Program-made: the position numbers and the translations under genes | Notes under the pieces: generated by a model | Database searches by the model: none | What the model was told of the DNA's origin: nothing | The model's input: only the letters and a program-made list of their open reading frames with translations | In this document: piece after piece, positions 22,709 to 34,869 of the stretch | How positions within the stretch are numbered: position 1 is the first letter of the stretch | Layout of the letters: each line of letters starts with the position of its first letter | Source of the DNA: Druceiella hillmani | Lineage: Eukaryota; Arthropoda; Insecta; Lepidoptera; Hepialidae | Length of the DNA stretch: 64,000 nt | Reading direction: 5' to 3' | Assembly: GCA_039881145.1 (NCBI GenBank) | Contig: JAYKKI010000016.1 | Span: forward strand, 12,096,501 to 12,160,500

Positions 22709-24800
22709 TAATAACTTAAGGCAGCCATCTTGACGGAACAGTTATGGAGCATGTAAATGTACTCATACCTTAAGTACTATTCACGCCGCAAGAAATAAAA
22801 AGTTCTTTTGAATTCATCACTTTAAAATTATCACTTTAAAACAAAATTGATAAAGCGGAAAATATATAGAAACATACCAACTCAGTCAAGGCTACATTTA
22901 AATTCTACGTATCCATATAAGAAAACGCAAATTTTCGACGACTCTTTCACTCGAAATACACTTCAAAGTTTATATCAAATATTACTAAATAATCTTCAGT
23001 TACGTTATGCTTTTGTGTTTTATTTACCTTACTGAAAGTTTATAAAACTTGTTTTAAAAATTAAGAAAATATCTGACAGAATAAATGTTAATTGGTTTTA
23101 AAGATCAATAAGAAAATGTCGAGTTCTTGGCACATATTTCGAATAATTATTATTTGGAAGGTTAATTATCTAGAAAATTTGTCGATTCTGTTTTCTAAGG
23201 AAAAGTAATGGTTTCAATACTTATATAAACGCTTTTGCTTCACAATAATTTTCATTAATTTCCAGTCTTAATATTTGACTTCACACTTCTTGACTAACTG
23301 GAAAATTAATTTTAAAACATACGCAATAGTAGACATTGCACGCAATAATTAAAAACACAACATGTGTGTAAGCATGTATGACTTTCATGTATAGGCTATA
23401 TCGAAAGGTATATGCGTTGGCTATATTTAATCGCTTGACGAATGTGAATATTGTATACTTACAGTTCCAGTTTTAAGTTTATCAGTTAGATTTTTGCCAT
23501 AGTATAGGTTATTTTTAATTATTGCCGTAGCAGACAGATGAACAAATACTAAATCAATTTGCTTCACAGATTTCTTATTTTTCCAGCACCTTACTCATCA
23601 GTAGATATTAAAAAATAAAAGCAAATATAAATTAATATTTAAAAAAATGTTATGTGAAAACATATTTTTACAAGGTCACGATGTTGGAATTCATATAGTT
23701 GTTGTAAAATAAAATACTTTTCAATAAATAACAAAAATATGTATTAAAAACAGTTGTTAACCGATAACAATATACATCAACCTTATTTCAAAATTCTCGT
23801 ATTGCGATTTAAAATTTGTATTTAATAAGCAATCCTCCAATTTTTCACAACTTTCAAGATATCATGACAATCATATATCGACTGAAAAGAAATGGTGCTA
23901 ATTTTGCCAATTAACAGCGTTTTTAGTGGGACATGTTCCTATTAATATAAGCCTGTCCTTACAAAGTAATAAAAATCTATGAAGAATGGAATGTTTTCTA
24001 ATATTAAAATTCTTTAATATAAGGTTGTATAAATAACAAGAAAGATGAAAAAAAATCCGTTTTATTACTATTTATGGCCTTATATGCAAGAAAAATTGCG
24101 TAGACAAATAAATACATTAATGTTCTTGATGTTATTAACCATTATTTTGTGTGCTATCAACATTATTAACTACACAAATTTTATTAGGTCAATAAATACA
24201 AAAATAATAATAAGTAAACTATATTAAAAAGTATGTATTTTCAGGCGATATCATGATGTTATATAAAATTGATATCGTCACACAATGAGAAATATAACAA
24301 CGGGCAGATATACGTTAATGTCAAGTTAACTATAGCAGAGTATATTTCCATTACTCTCACCAACATAAAAAAAAGAAAAAAAAGGAAATTGAAAAAATAT
24401 AACATCGACTGCGATGACATACTGTTTTAAGTCATCGGTTAGAAATATCTTAAAAAGTACGAGCCCTGTGTTAAAGCAGTTCACCTTCCGCATAGTTCGT
24501 ATTTATACATTCGTAATGGAACTAAACAACAACGTAACAAAAACTTTACTGATGTAATCATACACGTAATGCCTTGATAGGAGGAAATTTGTTTACCTCC
24601 TCTGTGTTCGAATTGTATATTATTAAAATAAAATATAAATTCAATAAGTTCAGTATTGCTATCTTAAATAAAATAATACGTGATCAGAATATGAAAACCT
24701 GCAATCGACTTGAGGCATTATTTTGTGTTAGTATACCAAGTAGAAACTTTGCCCTTTTAGTTTACTGTAACTATCAATCTCCAGTGAAAAATAAAATATG

Positions 24801-24846
24801 CTATACTCAGTATTTTTTACAATAACGTAAAAAATACTGAGTGTAG
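24801..24846. repeat. Near-perfect palindrome
   Basis: ctatactcagtattttttac pairs with the complementary arm across the 6-base loop aataac, with one mismatch. It is not flanked by a recognisable element. Confidence 0.8.
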
Positions 24847-25479
24847 AAAATCTTGCAACCTAAAAAATTTACACATTTCTATATCATCGAAACCTTACCC
24901 ATAGCTGCTATGTTTTAATAAACGTTTTTAATAATCCATTTAAAGAAACGTAAATTTAAATGTCCGTAATAAGATTTCGAAGATCTTCAGTTATATTTCC
25001 CGCAGGTTTTAATGAGACATTCGTGTTTAATCAATTGAGTAATTTTGCAGCAAATAAACATTGGTGTCTTATTGGCTTTCGTAAACAAATTAAGCGACAA
25101 GTGATAAAGCAAAGAAAAATAAAACTGTTTTGAAATAAACTCACTTTACGAGGGTTCTGTGTATGCTTAGATATACTTAAGCATTTAAACATTTAAAAGA
25201 ACTTACTATTTTTGTTATACTACTACAAAAATATTAATATTATTTTTTACCTTGAAAATATATAATCTAGCTTGTATTTAACAGGTATAAGAAAAATAAG
25301 TAGCTCTTTAGTTTATGACTATAAATTTACCGAAATAATCTTTAATCGAAGTACTTACGAAATCCCGTTATTCGGATTTTTAAATTTTTAATACAATCAT
25401 TTAAAAAATTAGAAGTTTTTAAGGGCTTCAAAAATGTTCGACGACTTATATCTCTTAAAAAAAGCTGTATAAAAGTAAT

Positions 25480-26250
25480 ATTGTACATTATATTTCAATT
25501 ACAGTCTATTCAATTATTCACTTGATGGGATGGAAAAATTTGTGGAAAAAATCTTCACCACCAAGTGAGTCTTTAGGAGGGATATTTAAAAAAAATCATA
25601 ATGAAATCATAAGTGTTCCAATTTAAATGCTACGTAAACGTAAAAACGAGAACCAGTAAGAAAGACTAAAGCATGGTACACAAAAGAGGTTAATCTAATT
25701 TAGTGCGTCCAAATCTAAGCTATGAACCTCAACTAAATGATGTTAATCGTCTTATCTTGAACAGAAGACATTTCATCAAGCATCTTCAAATTCTCTCGCT
25801 ATCCAAATCAAAGCTCATTTCTGTCAAATAGTCTTACTGCCTATTCTTGACCACCCAAATGTATATATATCACACAGATCTTATTAAGAAACGTTTTAAA
25901 AAATTAAAGTGTCTTCAAAATTTGCGAATCCCTTACTATTTTATTGCGAAAAATATGAACGTATCTCTCAATTTAGAGCACAACTCAAATAGACGGAAGT
26001 TCACGATCGGCACAATTTACATATATTGCAAAATATGCTGAACGTCTTGGTAGATTAACTTGCCTTCTGAATTAAGAAATGTATTTCTAAATTGAGAAAT
26101 ATTTTCTGTATTCCAAAATGTAACATATGTAAAAATTACATCTAAAAATTATTTTATGTAACACATGTAATATTATAAATATAGCTCTGTGCCCTTGATG
26201 CCTACAATGATATTTTAATTCCAACAAACCTTCCAGAATAAACAACTTAT
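25480..26250 (+). pseudogene. Non-LTR (LINE) reverse transcriptase C-terminal fossil
   Basis: Frames shift several times, but consecutive pieces read LNRRHFIKHLQILSLSKSK, QIVLLPILDHPNV and DLIKKRFKKLKCLQNLRI. Near 25,935 comes a CEKYERIS block, followed by RHNLHILQNML and LPSELRN. This succession (thumb helix, LVFPxLDY-like block, ...LQN, ...YDHIS-like block, ...RNLHIL) is the usual C-terminal end of many arthropod LINE ORF2 proteins. The same blocks appear in the relic at 43,260-44,083 (-). No catalytic motif is present and the element is long dead. Confidence 0.5.
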
Positions 26251-27234
26251 ACTATGGAAAAAAATTTACCAAAATCAATTCAATAAAACTCAAATTATAA
26301 GCGAACAGACGGAAAGACAAACAAATAGATGTTGATTTGTATATAAATATAGATGGACATGGTTGCTATATTTAAAATTTTCTTTGTACATTCTCCTGCA
26401 ACTTTTATATGAATTACTTGGTAACAGTTTAAATCCAAAATATTATCACATTGCATACACACACGCTTTTTATACAACATAATAATTTATTTCATTAATA
26501 TTATGGTTATATTTTATCGTTTGATAATATTTTCAATGAAATATAATGTATTTTGTGAACAATTATCAACTGTATATGCAACACTTTAATTTGTCAAATC
26601 GGTTTATTTGCAAACATTTGTATGTCATACCTCGTTATCTAAATGCATCTTTTCTCCTCTGACTTGTTTCCAGTACCGTTTTATGTAATTACGTTCATAC
26701 TTATGCACAACATTTCGAAATATAATATCTTATTTTTGGTTATAGTTTAAAAGTGTTGATTTATGGTTATTGCCTTACTATGATAACAGTCTACCATTAG
26801 TCCTAACATTTCACTTAGCGCACTGTATCTGTGCACATAGATTAATCTGTTGTTACAGTTATTAATAAATCCTTTTACTTCACGCCGAAGCTTAAAGCAT
26901 TCATAATGTTTCTCCGCCGTAAAGAATATTAAGTCAGATTTTTCATTTTCCCCATCTCTGCTTGTGTTATTTTACTTTTCATTTAACATATGTATCCTCA
27001 TAACAGATAGTCCGCACATACGTTGATATTTATAATGAAAAAATCCACTACAATCAATCTATATTCAATTCTTAAAAGTTATTTTGTTAGCCGTATACGG
27101 AGATATTGGCGTGGTAAATAAAAAAAATTGAAGGCATCCTAGCATCAACAAAGTATACATTTTATTATTTCGGTTAGTTTTATTGCGAATGTTTGTGTGC
27201 CAAATGTAACGCTGTCACTGTATTTTGAAGGACG

Positions 27235-27236
<2 letters not shown>

Positions 27237-27280
<44 letters not shown>
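27237..27280. repeat. (TA)n microsatellite
   Basis: Pure dinucleotide tract. Confidence 0.95.
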
Positions 27281-27283
<3 letters not shown>

Positions 27284-28215
27284 TAGCAAGTAATGATAAT
27301 TCATATCATATTTGTAATTTATGTAAAAGTAATAAATGTTCACTTTGTTGTAGTTTTTTTTAAATTCTGTTTAGTATTGAAATGGGGCAAATCAATGATT
27401 GGCGGATAATATATATAACTTCTTAAAACGAACAAAAAATAAAGTAATTCAGAAGAAAATATAAAATTAAAGAATTTGTTTTCTGTGTATTGCAAAAATA
27501 TAAAATAATAGGTAAGATTTATAACTAATACCATTGTTTTTAACATTAATTACATAAAATTTAAAACGAAAGTGTTGATGTTTTACTAAAATAAGTTAGC
27601 TTGTGTATGTATCGTTAAATTTGTCCGAAATTATTAAATGAAAGCAAAACTGTAGGAGGTGATGACAGAAGAGTGTGTGGGGCTAAGTGAAGTTACAAAT
27701 AAGTAATTAATATTTATTAGAAAGAAGTGAAAAATTAAGTGAAAGGATGTTAAAGGACGTGAAGTGGTTTTATAACGATCCAAATCTCTCTCAGGATAAT
27801 AATGCTAATAATAAAAATTAATGCTAATATCATACAGCATACAATGTACGGATAGGCCTCAAACAATGTTTAAATAATGTATATCATTTGACAATTTTAA
27901 GAGAAATTACTGACTTCTTTTGTTTTTGAATAATATATAAGTTGTTACAATTAACCTTTTCCCTTGTAAACATAATAGATAATGACACTATTCGCTTTGT
28001 AAGATTTATTCCTTAACTAGTTCTTCTTACTCGTTTATTCCTTCATTAAGAACGTAAAAGGGGAGCAGGACGATTGTGTAGTTGATGAGGCCACAGTTGA
28101 CAAATATTTAAATACAATTTAATACATGGACGTCAAATTTAATGTTTTGTTTAATATACGTAGATATTTTTTTTGAAAGTCTGTATTCTAAGTAGAAGTC
28201 CATCCTATAGTATGG

Positions 28216-28275
<60 letters not shown>
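28216..28275. repeat. (TA)n microsatellite
   Basis: Dinucleotide tract with a single aaa interruption. Confidence 0.95.
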
Positions 28276-28278
<3 letters not shown>

Positions 28279-30059
28279 TTTGATACTTATTCAAGCGTTC
28301 ATATTAAGAAGTGTTGCTGTTACATTACTTAGTAAGAATATAAATTACTAAATAAAAATTATTACAATTGATAACCGATACTAGATATTTACCCACAAAA
28401 TCGATGCAAATAAAAAAAATATTAGATGATATAATTAAAAATTAGTGATTAAAAAGTAACTTGAATGATTTTTTTTAGATCAAAATTTACAATTACTTTA
28501 TGCATGAAAAAAGTTTTACTTACTGAAAAAAGACATTACATGAAAAAAGTTTTTACTTATATCCATGAAAAAAGTAGTCTATTTAGTGCGACGTTGTTTT
28601 GTCCTGTAGGAATATAATTTAAATTTTTCACAAATAATGGTCGTCAACAATTAAATAGTAATTAGTTGTAGAGGCATTTATTCATCAAATTAGGGTTTGC
28701 CTTACAATAAATCATAAAAAAGGTATAACCTTTTTTTATTAGATTTATGTAACGATATGGCACTTTATTATGATTATTTTGACAAGTTTATCTTCGACTA
28801 GTAGAAAATTATATATGTACATATATAACACAGTATTCTTTTCTTTTTTGAGGATCAGCCAAACTTGATAGTACTAATTGACCCTGGATATACAAACATA
28901 TACCAACTGGATAATATCGGTTATGTTACTTTGTCTTTGCGGTATGGTTTTTTTGGTGCTACCAACACCAAGTTTCTGATTATGCTGATTATGCTTAGAT
29001 TTGAGGCAGGAAAATTCCTATGTTAATTGCTAACAGCAGTTGAAGTTATAATCTGATCTTGTATAGCAGTGAAGAGATATGAAATTATTTATATCATTAC
29101 GCTACGCTACAGCTTTAAAAGTAAATTCCGCTTAAAATTAAGTTATTTTAATAATGAATATATTTAAGGTATTAAAAAAAGGGAATCACTGTGCTAATTA
29201 AAATTTGAAATAGTGTTTGGTTCGGCTACCGTTTAATATTTTTTCCTTCCAAAAATTGCTGAATAAAGCAATAATTCTTATTTTTTTAAATAAAATTGTT
29301 TTACTTAACATTACAAATTCTAAAAAAATTATAGAAATGAAACCTGGCTATGGTTTTGGTATTCTCTGTGTAACCAGAATACAATTAGATTACTTTTATT
29401 TTTTTGAAACTTATTTTCAGACAATTTATTTTAAATAAATTTTCATTGTAATGTAAATATCCATCAGATTGAATATATTATTGGAATTCTAAAGAATCGG
29501 CACATGACTGATTGTAATTTGATATCCGTTATCTAATGGCTTATTGTCAATTGGATTTAACCCTAAGCTCACAAAACAAATAATCACGCAAACGAGATGG
29601 GTGATGGGTGGTTCATTAAGATTTTCTTTTACAAAATATAAATTTATAGCACAGAGAATTGTTTCTAGAACTGAGCTTTTTTATGTTGATTAAACTGATT
29701 CCGTAGTCAGAGTGAATAAACTGTGTTTTTTTTGTATTAATGTATCAGAAGAGTGTTTTTTTTTAAATTCGTAAGAGTGTGTTGACAAAATTCTGAAATC
29801 TTGATTGGAGAATAAAGAAGTAAGGAGAGACAGATTGCGCCGAACGTAGCCTAATCAGATCGTAACCTTTATTTCGAAATGTGGCATTGTTTTATAAGAT
29901 GGATGTTCCTACGCATAATCAAAATTTTAGAATTACCTATCTGTACGTTGAAGATCTTTACGACAAAAAGATTAAGGGAGACGTAATATAAATAATAAAA
30001 TAAGAAAATATCATTTTTGGAATTTTTTCTGTCTTTTTATCTGTGGCGTTTGCAAATGT

Positions 30060-30176
30060 TGACAGCATTTAATTTCTCAACCACGTAACTATTGTAGAAT
30101 TAGAACAAAATTTGCTTACGATGAATAAAAATACATTAATTTGAAAACGTCATAATTCTTTGTAATAAAGATGAAG
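30060..30176 (+). repeat. Local direct duplication, first copy
   Basis: Matches 31,075-31,188. Shared core: gaataaaaatacattaattt, preceded by an attgta(g/a)aatta(g)agca(a)a-like block and followed by taa(c)aaagatgaag. A short third echo occurs near 31,398-31,440. The source element is unknown. Confidence 0.65.
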
Positions 30177-31074
30177 TTGGTTCCGGAAACTTTTAATTTT
30201 GCAGAGATTGTTTATACAGGGTAGGCATATATTAAATCAAATTCCATTCTTAGGGCTTAAAAATAAGCTTACAGCATTTGTATGAAAAAAAAGACGGTCT
30301 TATTAATTCTAAACTTTGTAGAAACAATCTAAAAATAAATAATTAAATGTATATTTTACAGTATTAATTATTTCATTATTTTTATCGAAAAACCAAAACT
30401 ATGTTCGGAATGATACCATCTGCGAGTTTTACGCAAATCAACCCCTAGGGGTATAAGTGTTCCAACTATTAGATAGAAAGGTATGTAGTCCTAGTGCAAT
30501 TCAAGTCACATCAATATTCCGTAATGAGTAGAATGGCTAAATGCTGTCCATGTTGTAGGATTTCCATAAATGTTTTATTGGTATTGCTATCGAATATACA
30601 TAAACATAATTTTTTACATCAATCATGTCGAACTTACTAAATCTAAAGTAACAGATTATGAAAGTTTGATCTTATAAATTACATGTTTTGAAAAACCCAC
30701 ACCGTTTCAAAAGTTATTTCTTAATTTTTGGTACCAACTCCTTTTCAAAACATGTCCAATTATTTTTAGCTTTATTTTACGCGCATTGATAATTTTGTGT
30801 ATGTTATAAATAACATTTAAATTTAAATGTAAGAGTTTCTGAGTAAAGTTTTGACCAGATAATATAATAATTTTTATTTTTTACTGATTCCTCTTTGGGT
30901 AAATTAAGTGTTTATTGTCTATATAAGATAGTCTGTTCTTGGGACATTTGCGACAAAGCAATTGTTTGTGTTTATATTATTGAGAAAAAATTCTAGTTTC
31001 TTAAACCTCCCTGATAACATTCTCCATTCACACAACCACCATATTTTCGCCACATCGCATCGCATCTCGTTAAT

Positions 31075-31188
31075 TATTCACGGTACTTAACTCTTCGACC
31101 ATTGTAAAATTAGAGCAAAGGTTGTTTATAGTGAATAAAAATACATTAATTTGAATATGTCATCATTGTTAGTAACAAAGATGAAGTC
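31075..31188 (+). repeat. Local direct duplication, second copy
   Basis: Partner of 30,060-30,176, in the same orientation, about 1 kb away. Confidence 0.65.
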
Positions 31189-31487
31189 AATAATTTTTTT
31201 TTATAATATGTAGCGCACGGAAGAATTCGCTTCGAATAAAAATGAAAATAAAATCATTTCGCTTGTTAATTAATGAAAAAGAAAATTGATAGGTCTTAAT
31301 TTCATTGATATTTGACCATTAGCGTCATTTATCACATGTAAAAAATTTTCTTATTTTTTTCTCAGTTCACGAAAAGGTCATTTAAAAAGTTATGTTACGC
31401 TAACAAATAGTCGTATAATTTGAGCACAATTGTTTATGATGCGGGCATCAAATAACGACAGGTCAGACATTTTTACTTTAAAAAAAA

Positions 31488-31488
<1 letters not shown>

Positions 31489-31566
<78 letters not shown>
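31489..31566. repeat. (TA)n microsatellite
   Basis: Pure TA tract. The Ile/Tyr open frames crossing it on both strands are artefacts. Confidence 0.95.
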
Positions 31567-31567
<1 letters not shown>

Positions 31568-31684
31568 GTCTGGCGCTATTTCTCATCGACGCGGGAAAAA
31601 CAGTTAAAAAATGATATTTTGAATTAGGAAATAGAAATGAAAATACTTGACATGTATATATCATTATAGAGAAAAACTTAATAC

Positions 31685-32027
31685 AAAGATTTTAACAAAA
31701 TTTTGTATATCGATGAGTTTGAGCTTGATAAGGGCGGCTTTTAAATCCTGCGATATGCGATATGCGATCTGCGTAGTCGGATTCACAACACTTGAGTTTG
31801 ATGAAAGGAGCGCTTTGTAACCAAGAACTGCTTACGTAGATGGGCAGTTAATCTTCTCTGGATTTATGGAATATTCAAACTCGCAACTGAACTTTCTTGC
31901 ACTTAATGAAAGGAATCCTTTGTATCCCTTGTAACCAAAATGTGCCGAGTGGGCGAGCGAGCAGAAAATCTTTCTTAATAAGTAAACAGAAAAGACCTTC
32001 AAGAGGTAATATGATATAGTCATAACA
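31685..32027 (-). repeat. Left (3') LTR of the gypsy-type relic
   Basis: Aligned with 34,545-34,867 over nearly its whole length. Shared blocks include agtttgatgaa(a)(g/c)gagcg with ctttgtaa, gaatattcaa, aatctttctt and gataatatgatat-like ends. A cgatatg/cgatctg short tandem near 31,750-31,772 is unique to this copy. Left boundary approximate. Confidence 0.65.
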
Positions 32028-32191
32028 CATGAAAAACTGGCCTCTTATTTATGCTGAAAAGGTCATCGGGTACATTTTTTCATCTCCATTTGGATATTTT
32101 TCTAAGACTCCAGACAGTTTGACGTGAGTATAGTAGTTTCATATAGTATTCAAGAATCTGACCATATTCCATGTCACTTAATTTTTATTAC

Positions 32192-32290
32192 CAACTAAAT
32201 GAAACTACGTGATGTAGTATTATTTCTGCTTTATTTAAATTTTCAACCGCGATCTAGGTTTCGTTTTGTGACAACATCTTCAGGTAGGGA
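32192..32290 (-). repeat. Penelope-like repeat copy 1 with decayed hammerhead motif
   Basis: This copy shares actacgtgatgtagtattat through ctaggtttcgtt and catcttcaggt with the 61.8-62.65 kb element. On the minus strand the CTGAAGA and GAAA cores survive (32,248-32,288), but stem II and stem I have mismatches, so self-cleavage is unlikely. Confidence 0.7.
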
Positions 32291-32335
32291 ATTTATAAAG
32301 ATTATGCTTATTATAATTGAAAATAGTATTAATCT

Positions 32336-32562
32336 TCACAATTAAATGAAACTACGTGATATAGTATTATTTCTACTTTCTTTAATTTCTTTACCACGAC
32401 CTAGGTTTCGTTGTATTACATCTTCAGGTGGGATATTAGATGTTGTAATACAACGAAACCTAGGTCGTGGTAAAGAAATTAAAGAAAGTAGAAATAATAC
32501 TACATCACGTAGTTTCATTTAATTGTGAATAATGAATTTCTACAAAAATAACGCCAAATATA
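32336..32562. repeat. Penelope-like repeat copies 2 and 3, head-to-head inverted
   Basis: The plus-oriented half (32,336-about 32,430) and the minus-oriented half (about 32,440-32,529) are near-identical inverted copies meeting at ggatattaga. The left motif lacks three bases of stem II (32,394-32,432). The right one lost its CTGAAGA core at the junction. The right half continues with the tail aatttctacaaaaataacgc. Head-to-head partial copies are a known habit of Penelope-like elements (family knowledge). Confidence 0.75.
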
Positions 32563-32584
32563 TTCAGTATTAATCTTTACAAAT

Positions 32585-32740
32585 TGCCAACCTGAAGACG
32601 TTATCATACAACGAAAATTAGGTCGTGGTTAAAAAATTAAATAAAGTAGAAATAATACATCACGTAGTTTTATTTAGTCGTGAAAAAAATTAAGCGTTAA
32701 TGAATTTCTACAAAATTAACGCCCAAATATTCAGCATCTT
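32585..32740 (+). repeat. Penelope-like repeat copy 4 with partly decayed hammerhead motif
   Basis: Same orientation as the right half of copy 2/3. CTGAAGA (32,592-32,598), GAAA and GTGG are kept, but stem II and stem III carry changes (gttatcatacaac, attaggt). It ends with the shared tail aatttctacaaaattaacgc. Confidence 0.7.
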
Positions 32741-33519
32741 CCATGTATTATATTGTATTCACAGCTAGGAAAGATTTTGGAGGAATTGCAAGAGGGTCTT
32801 TATTGTAGAAATGGAAATTGAAAGATGTACAGGGAATTTTATGACAAATACTAGAGTGGCGGCTATATAATATTATCCCATTACAATTAAAAATTATTTT
32901 TTTTTAAATTTCAATCGTTAATGATTTGTTTCTTTACTTAATATAAAAATTTTAGCGTCTGTATTCTGTTAATGATGTTGTAAGATGATAATGATAATGT
33001 GACGGGCGATATGTATAAATGAAAGAGTAATAGCACGGTATTGGTTCACGCACGGTATTAGCACCGTAGATGATTTCACGGTAACAATATTATGGATGAC
33101 GTGTATAAGTAAGGACGCATTAGTAGTGGAATAGTTTCAAAATTAGTTTTGATTAAATCATACAGGCTATTTATATTTACGAAGTCTGAAATATGCTATA
33201 ATTGAAATGTATTAGAAATTAACTGCACATAGTGAGTGGTCTCGGCAAGGGTTAAAAACCTCATGTCGTCTTTCAGTGTCGATTACGTCATCGAGTTGTG
33301 ATTATGGTTTTTTTGTGGTACGGTTACAATATCAAAAATTTATTTTTCGTCAGATATCTAGATACCATATTCAATAATGTAATCTTTTACATTATCAATC
33401 TGGCTTGGGCTATTGATCGTTTTTTACTTGAAAATATATCTTTAATTTTTGGCTTATTGCGTAAATTAAAAACATAAAACATGAATTAGATTATTAAACA
33501 AATGCAAACAATTTTCGGA

Positions 33520-34390
33520 ATTGAGTTTTCTACGCTTGTATGAATAGTTTTGTTGCCTTTTTCTTCTCGATTATCCAAAAAATTATTTAGGTCAGTCGAT
33601 TGCGTAATTTCGTTCACTTTCGCGATAGCCCGTGTGTTTCATCGACTATGGCTTTCCCTGAAGTTTCTTTATTTAAATCTTGTTCGTAAAAACTTTTGTT
33701 TGCATTATATGAATAATTCGGGTCGGATTCCTATGTCTCGTTGAAATTTAATTCTTTAGATGTGTAGTAAGGCGGTGGTCGTTCATTTTGAAAGTGATTA
33801 TATGATCGTGTGTTATTATTTCCGTATGGTAAAATCTTTGAAAAGATATGCAAAATTCCACTCATTGGTTCCGGTTCAGAAACGTTTTGTTGGTTTCATT
33901 TTTATACGAAAATATTATTATTTTTAATAAATTATCCATATTGTATGTATCTATATTGTGAACAATTAAGTTGTTGGAAATTTTTAAATTATCTGTATGT
34001 TGGTACTGTCGTGTTTGATAAAATTGTTGGGTATTAAATGAATTATTACTATGTGATTGTTGCCTGAAGAAGGGATTATTATTATACTTATGAAAATTGA
34101 AAATAGTATTTGTTTTATTACGATTTTGGATGTAAATAATATTTTCTTATTTTATTTATTGTAAAGCAGTAGACTTTTCAGGAGGTCACGTTGCTCAAAT
34201 AATTGGACTAAACATGTTTATTGGTTGGTTTAAAAATATTTTTATTGCTTGTGTTCTAAAAAAACGTTTGTATTTTATTAATTTTTTTCGACTTCATGTA
34301 ATGGTACGTAATTTATAACTGCATTAAGATGCATTTTTTATAAAACGATTGGTGATATCTGAATCTTTTTCTTTTAAATTAACCAAATCA
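33520..34390 (-). pseudogene. Errantivirus-like Gag remnant
   Basis: Read on the minus strand with several stops and frame changes. Near 34,228-34,249 is the block AIKIFLN, then segments expected in the C-terminal part of errantivirus Gag. An Asn/Gln/Phe-rich stretch follows (NNNPFFRQQ near 34,050-34,076), then PEPMSG at about 33,858-33,877 and a Pro/Tyr-rich stretch near 33,770-33,820. Gag forms the particle core of gypsy-type elements. The N-terminal half is missing or unrecognisable, and no continuation into protease was found. It cannot make a functional product. The Asn/Gln-rich composition alone would be weak evidence; the order of the blocks carries the call. Confidence 0.55.
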
Positions 34391-34399
34391 TCATTTTTT

Positions 34400-34452
34400 C
34401 CCTTTCACCCGCGAAATCCAGGGTTTTCGTCCCTTTCACCCGCGAAATTCTG
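34400..34452 (-). repeat. Tandem cacccgcgaaat repeat next to the relic's leader
   Basis: ccctttcacccgcgaaat occurs at about 34,400-34,417 and again at about 34,431-34,448, separated by ccagggttttcgt-type sequence. It lies between the right LTR and the Gag remnant, in the leader region. It is much GC-richer than its surroundings. Confidence 0.7.
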
Positions 34453-34544
34453 GATCATCACTTGCTTGATATGAGCCTAGGTTTCGTCCCCATTTATATT
34501 TATTATTTTCTCTGGTTTATCTTCTAATTTTCCAATCAATCTGT

Positions 34545-34867
34545 TTAGAAATATGATATTGTGAAAAGAGTTAGGGTTGTGAAGAGTTGAGGTTTATGAG
34601 GGCGATTTTTACATCCTGCGGTGTAGGGAGTCGGAATACATAATATTTGAGTTTGATGAAACGAGCGCTTTGTAAACAGGAAGTGGACAGTGGATCTTAT
34701 CTGGACACGTGAATATTCAAGCTCCCAATGAAATTTCCTAGAACTTATTGAAAGGAGTTTCTACATCTCTTCTAACCGGAATATGCTGAGTGGGCAAATA
34801 AGCAATAAATCTTTCTTGACAGGTAAACATGAGGACTTTTGAGAGATAATATATTATAGTTATAATA
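34545..34867 (-). repeat. Right (5') LTR of the gypsy-type relic
   Basis: Partner of 31,685-32,027, in the same orientation. The left boundary, next to the leader, is fuzzy. Confidence 0.65.
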
Positions 34868-34869
34868 CG

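Larger units (their letters stand above)
18490..25300 (+). repeat. Diverged segmental repeat, copy C
   Basis: It begins in the sequence matching 13,078 of copy B (caattagttatt) and continues colinear with copy A to about 25,175 (see copy A for paired intervals). Relative to A it has gained about 2.1 kb between 20,670 and about 22,780, holding a fold-back repeat and a pogo element. The flanks resume on both sides; gaaataaaaagttctttt near 22,793 matches ggaataaacagttcttgt near 6,114. A local duplication (tggtatttagaa...agctcttgttat) sits at 19,762-19,822. Confidence 0.65.
26300..30060. other. AT-rich non-coding stretch with two TA microsatellites
   Basis: No coding segment was recognised on either strand. 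(TA)n tracts occur at 27,237-27,280 and 28,216-28,275. A short motif, catgaaaaaagt, is repeated three times between 28,503 and 28,575. Confidence 0.5.
31685..34867 (-). mobile_element. Fossil Ty3/gypsy-type (errantivirus-like) LTR element
   Basis: Two direct repeats of roughly 320-340 bp (31,685-32,027 and 34,545-34,867) bracket a minus-strand Gag remnant, which implies an LTR element with its 5' LTR on the right. No protease, reverse transcriptase, integrase or envelope block was recognised between Gag and the left LTR, so pol and anything downstream seem deleted. Three copies of a Penelope-like repeat have since inserted at 32,192-32,750. The interior is about 2.5 kb, far shorter than an intact gypsy-type element. 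Primer-binding site and target duplication were not identified. Confidence 0.6.

Noticed and set aside
32248..32432. Active ribozymes in the 32-kb repeat copies
   Set aside because: Stem II deletions, stem I mismatches or loss of the CTGAAGA core make cleavage improbable. They are kept as repeats only.
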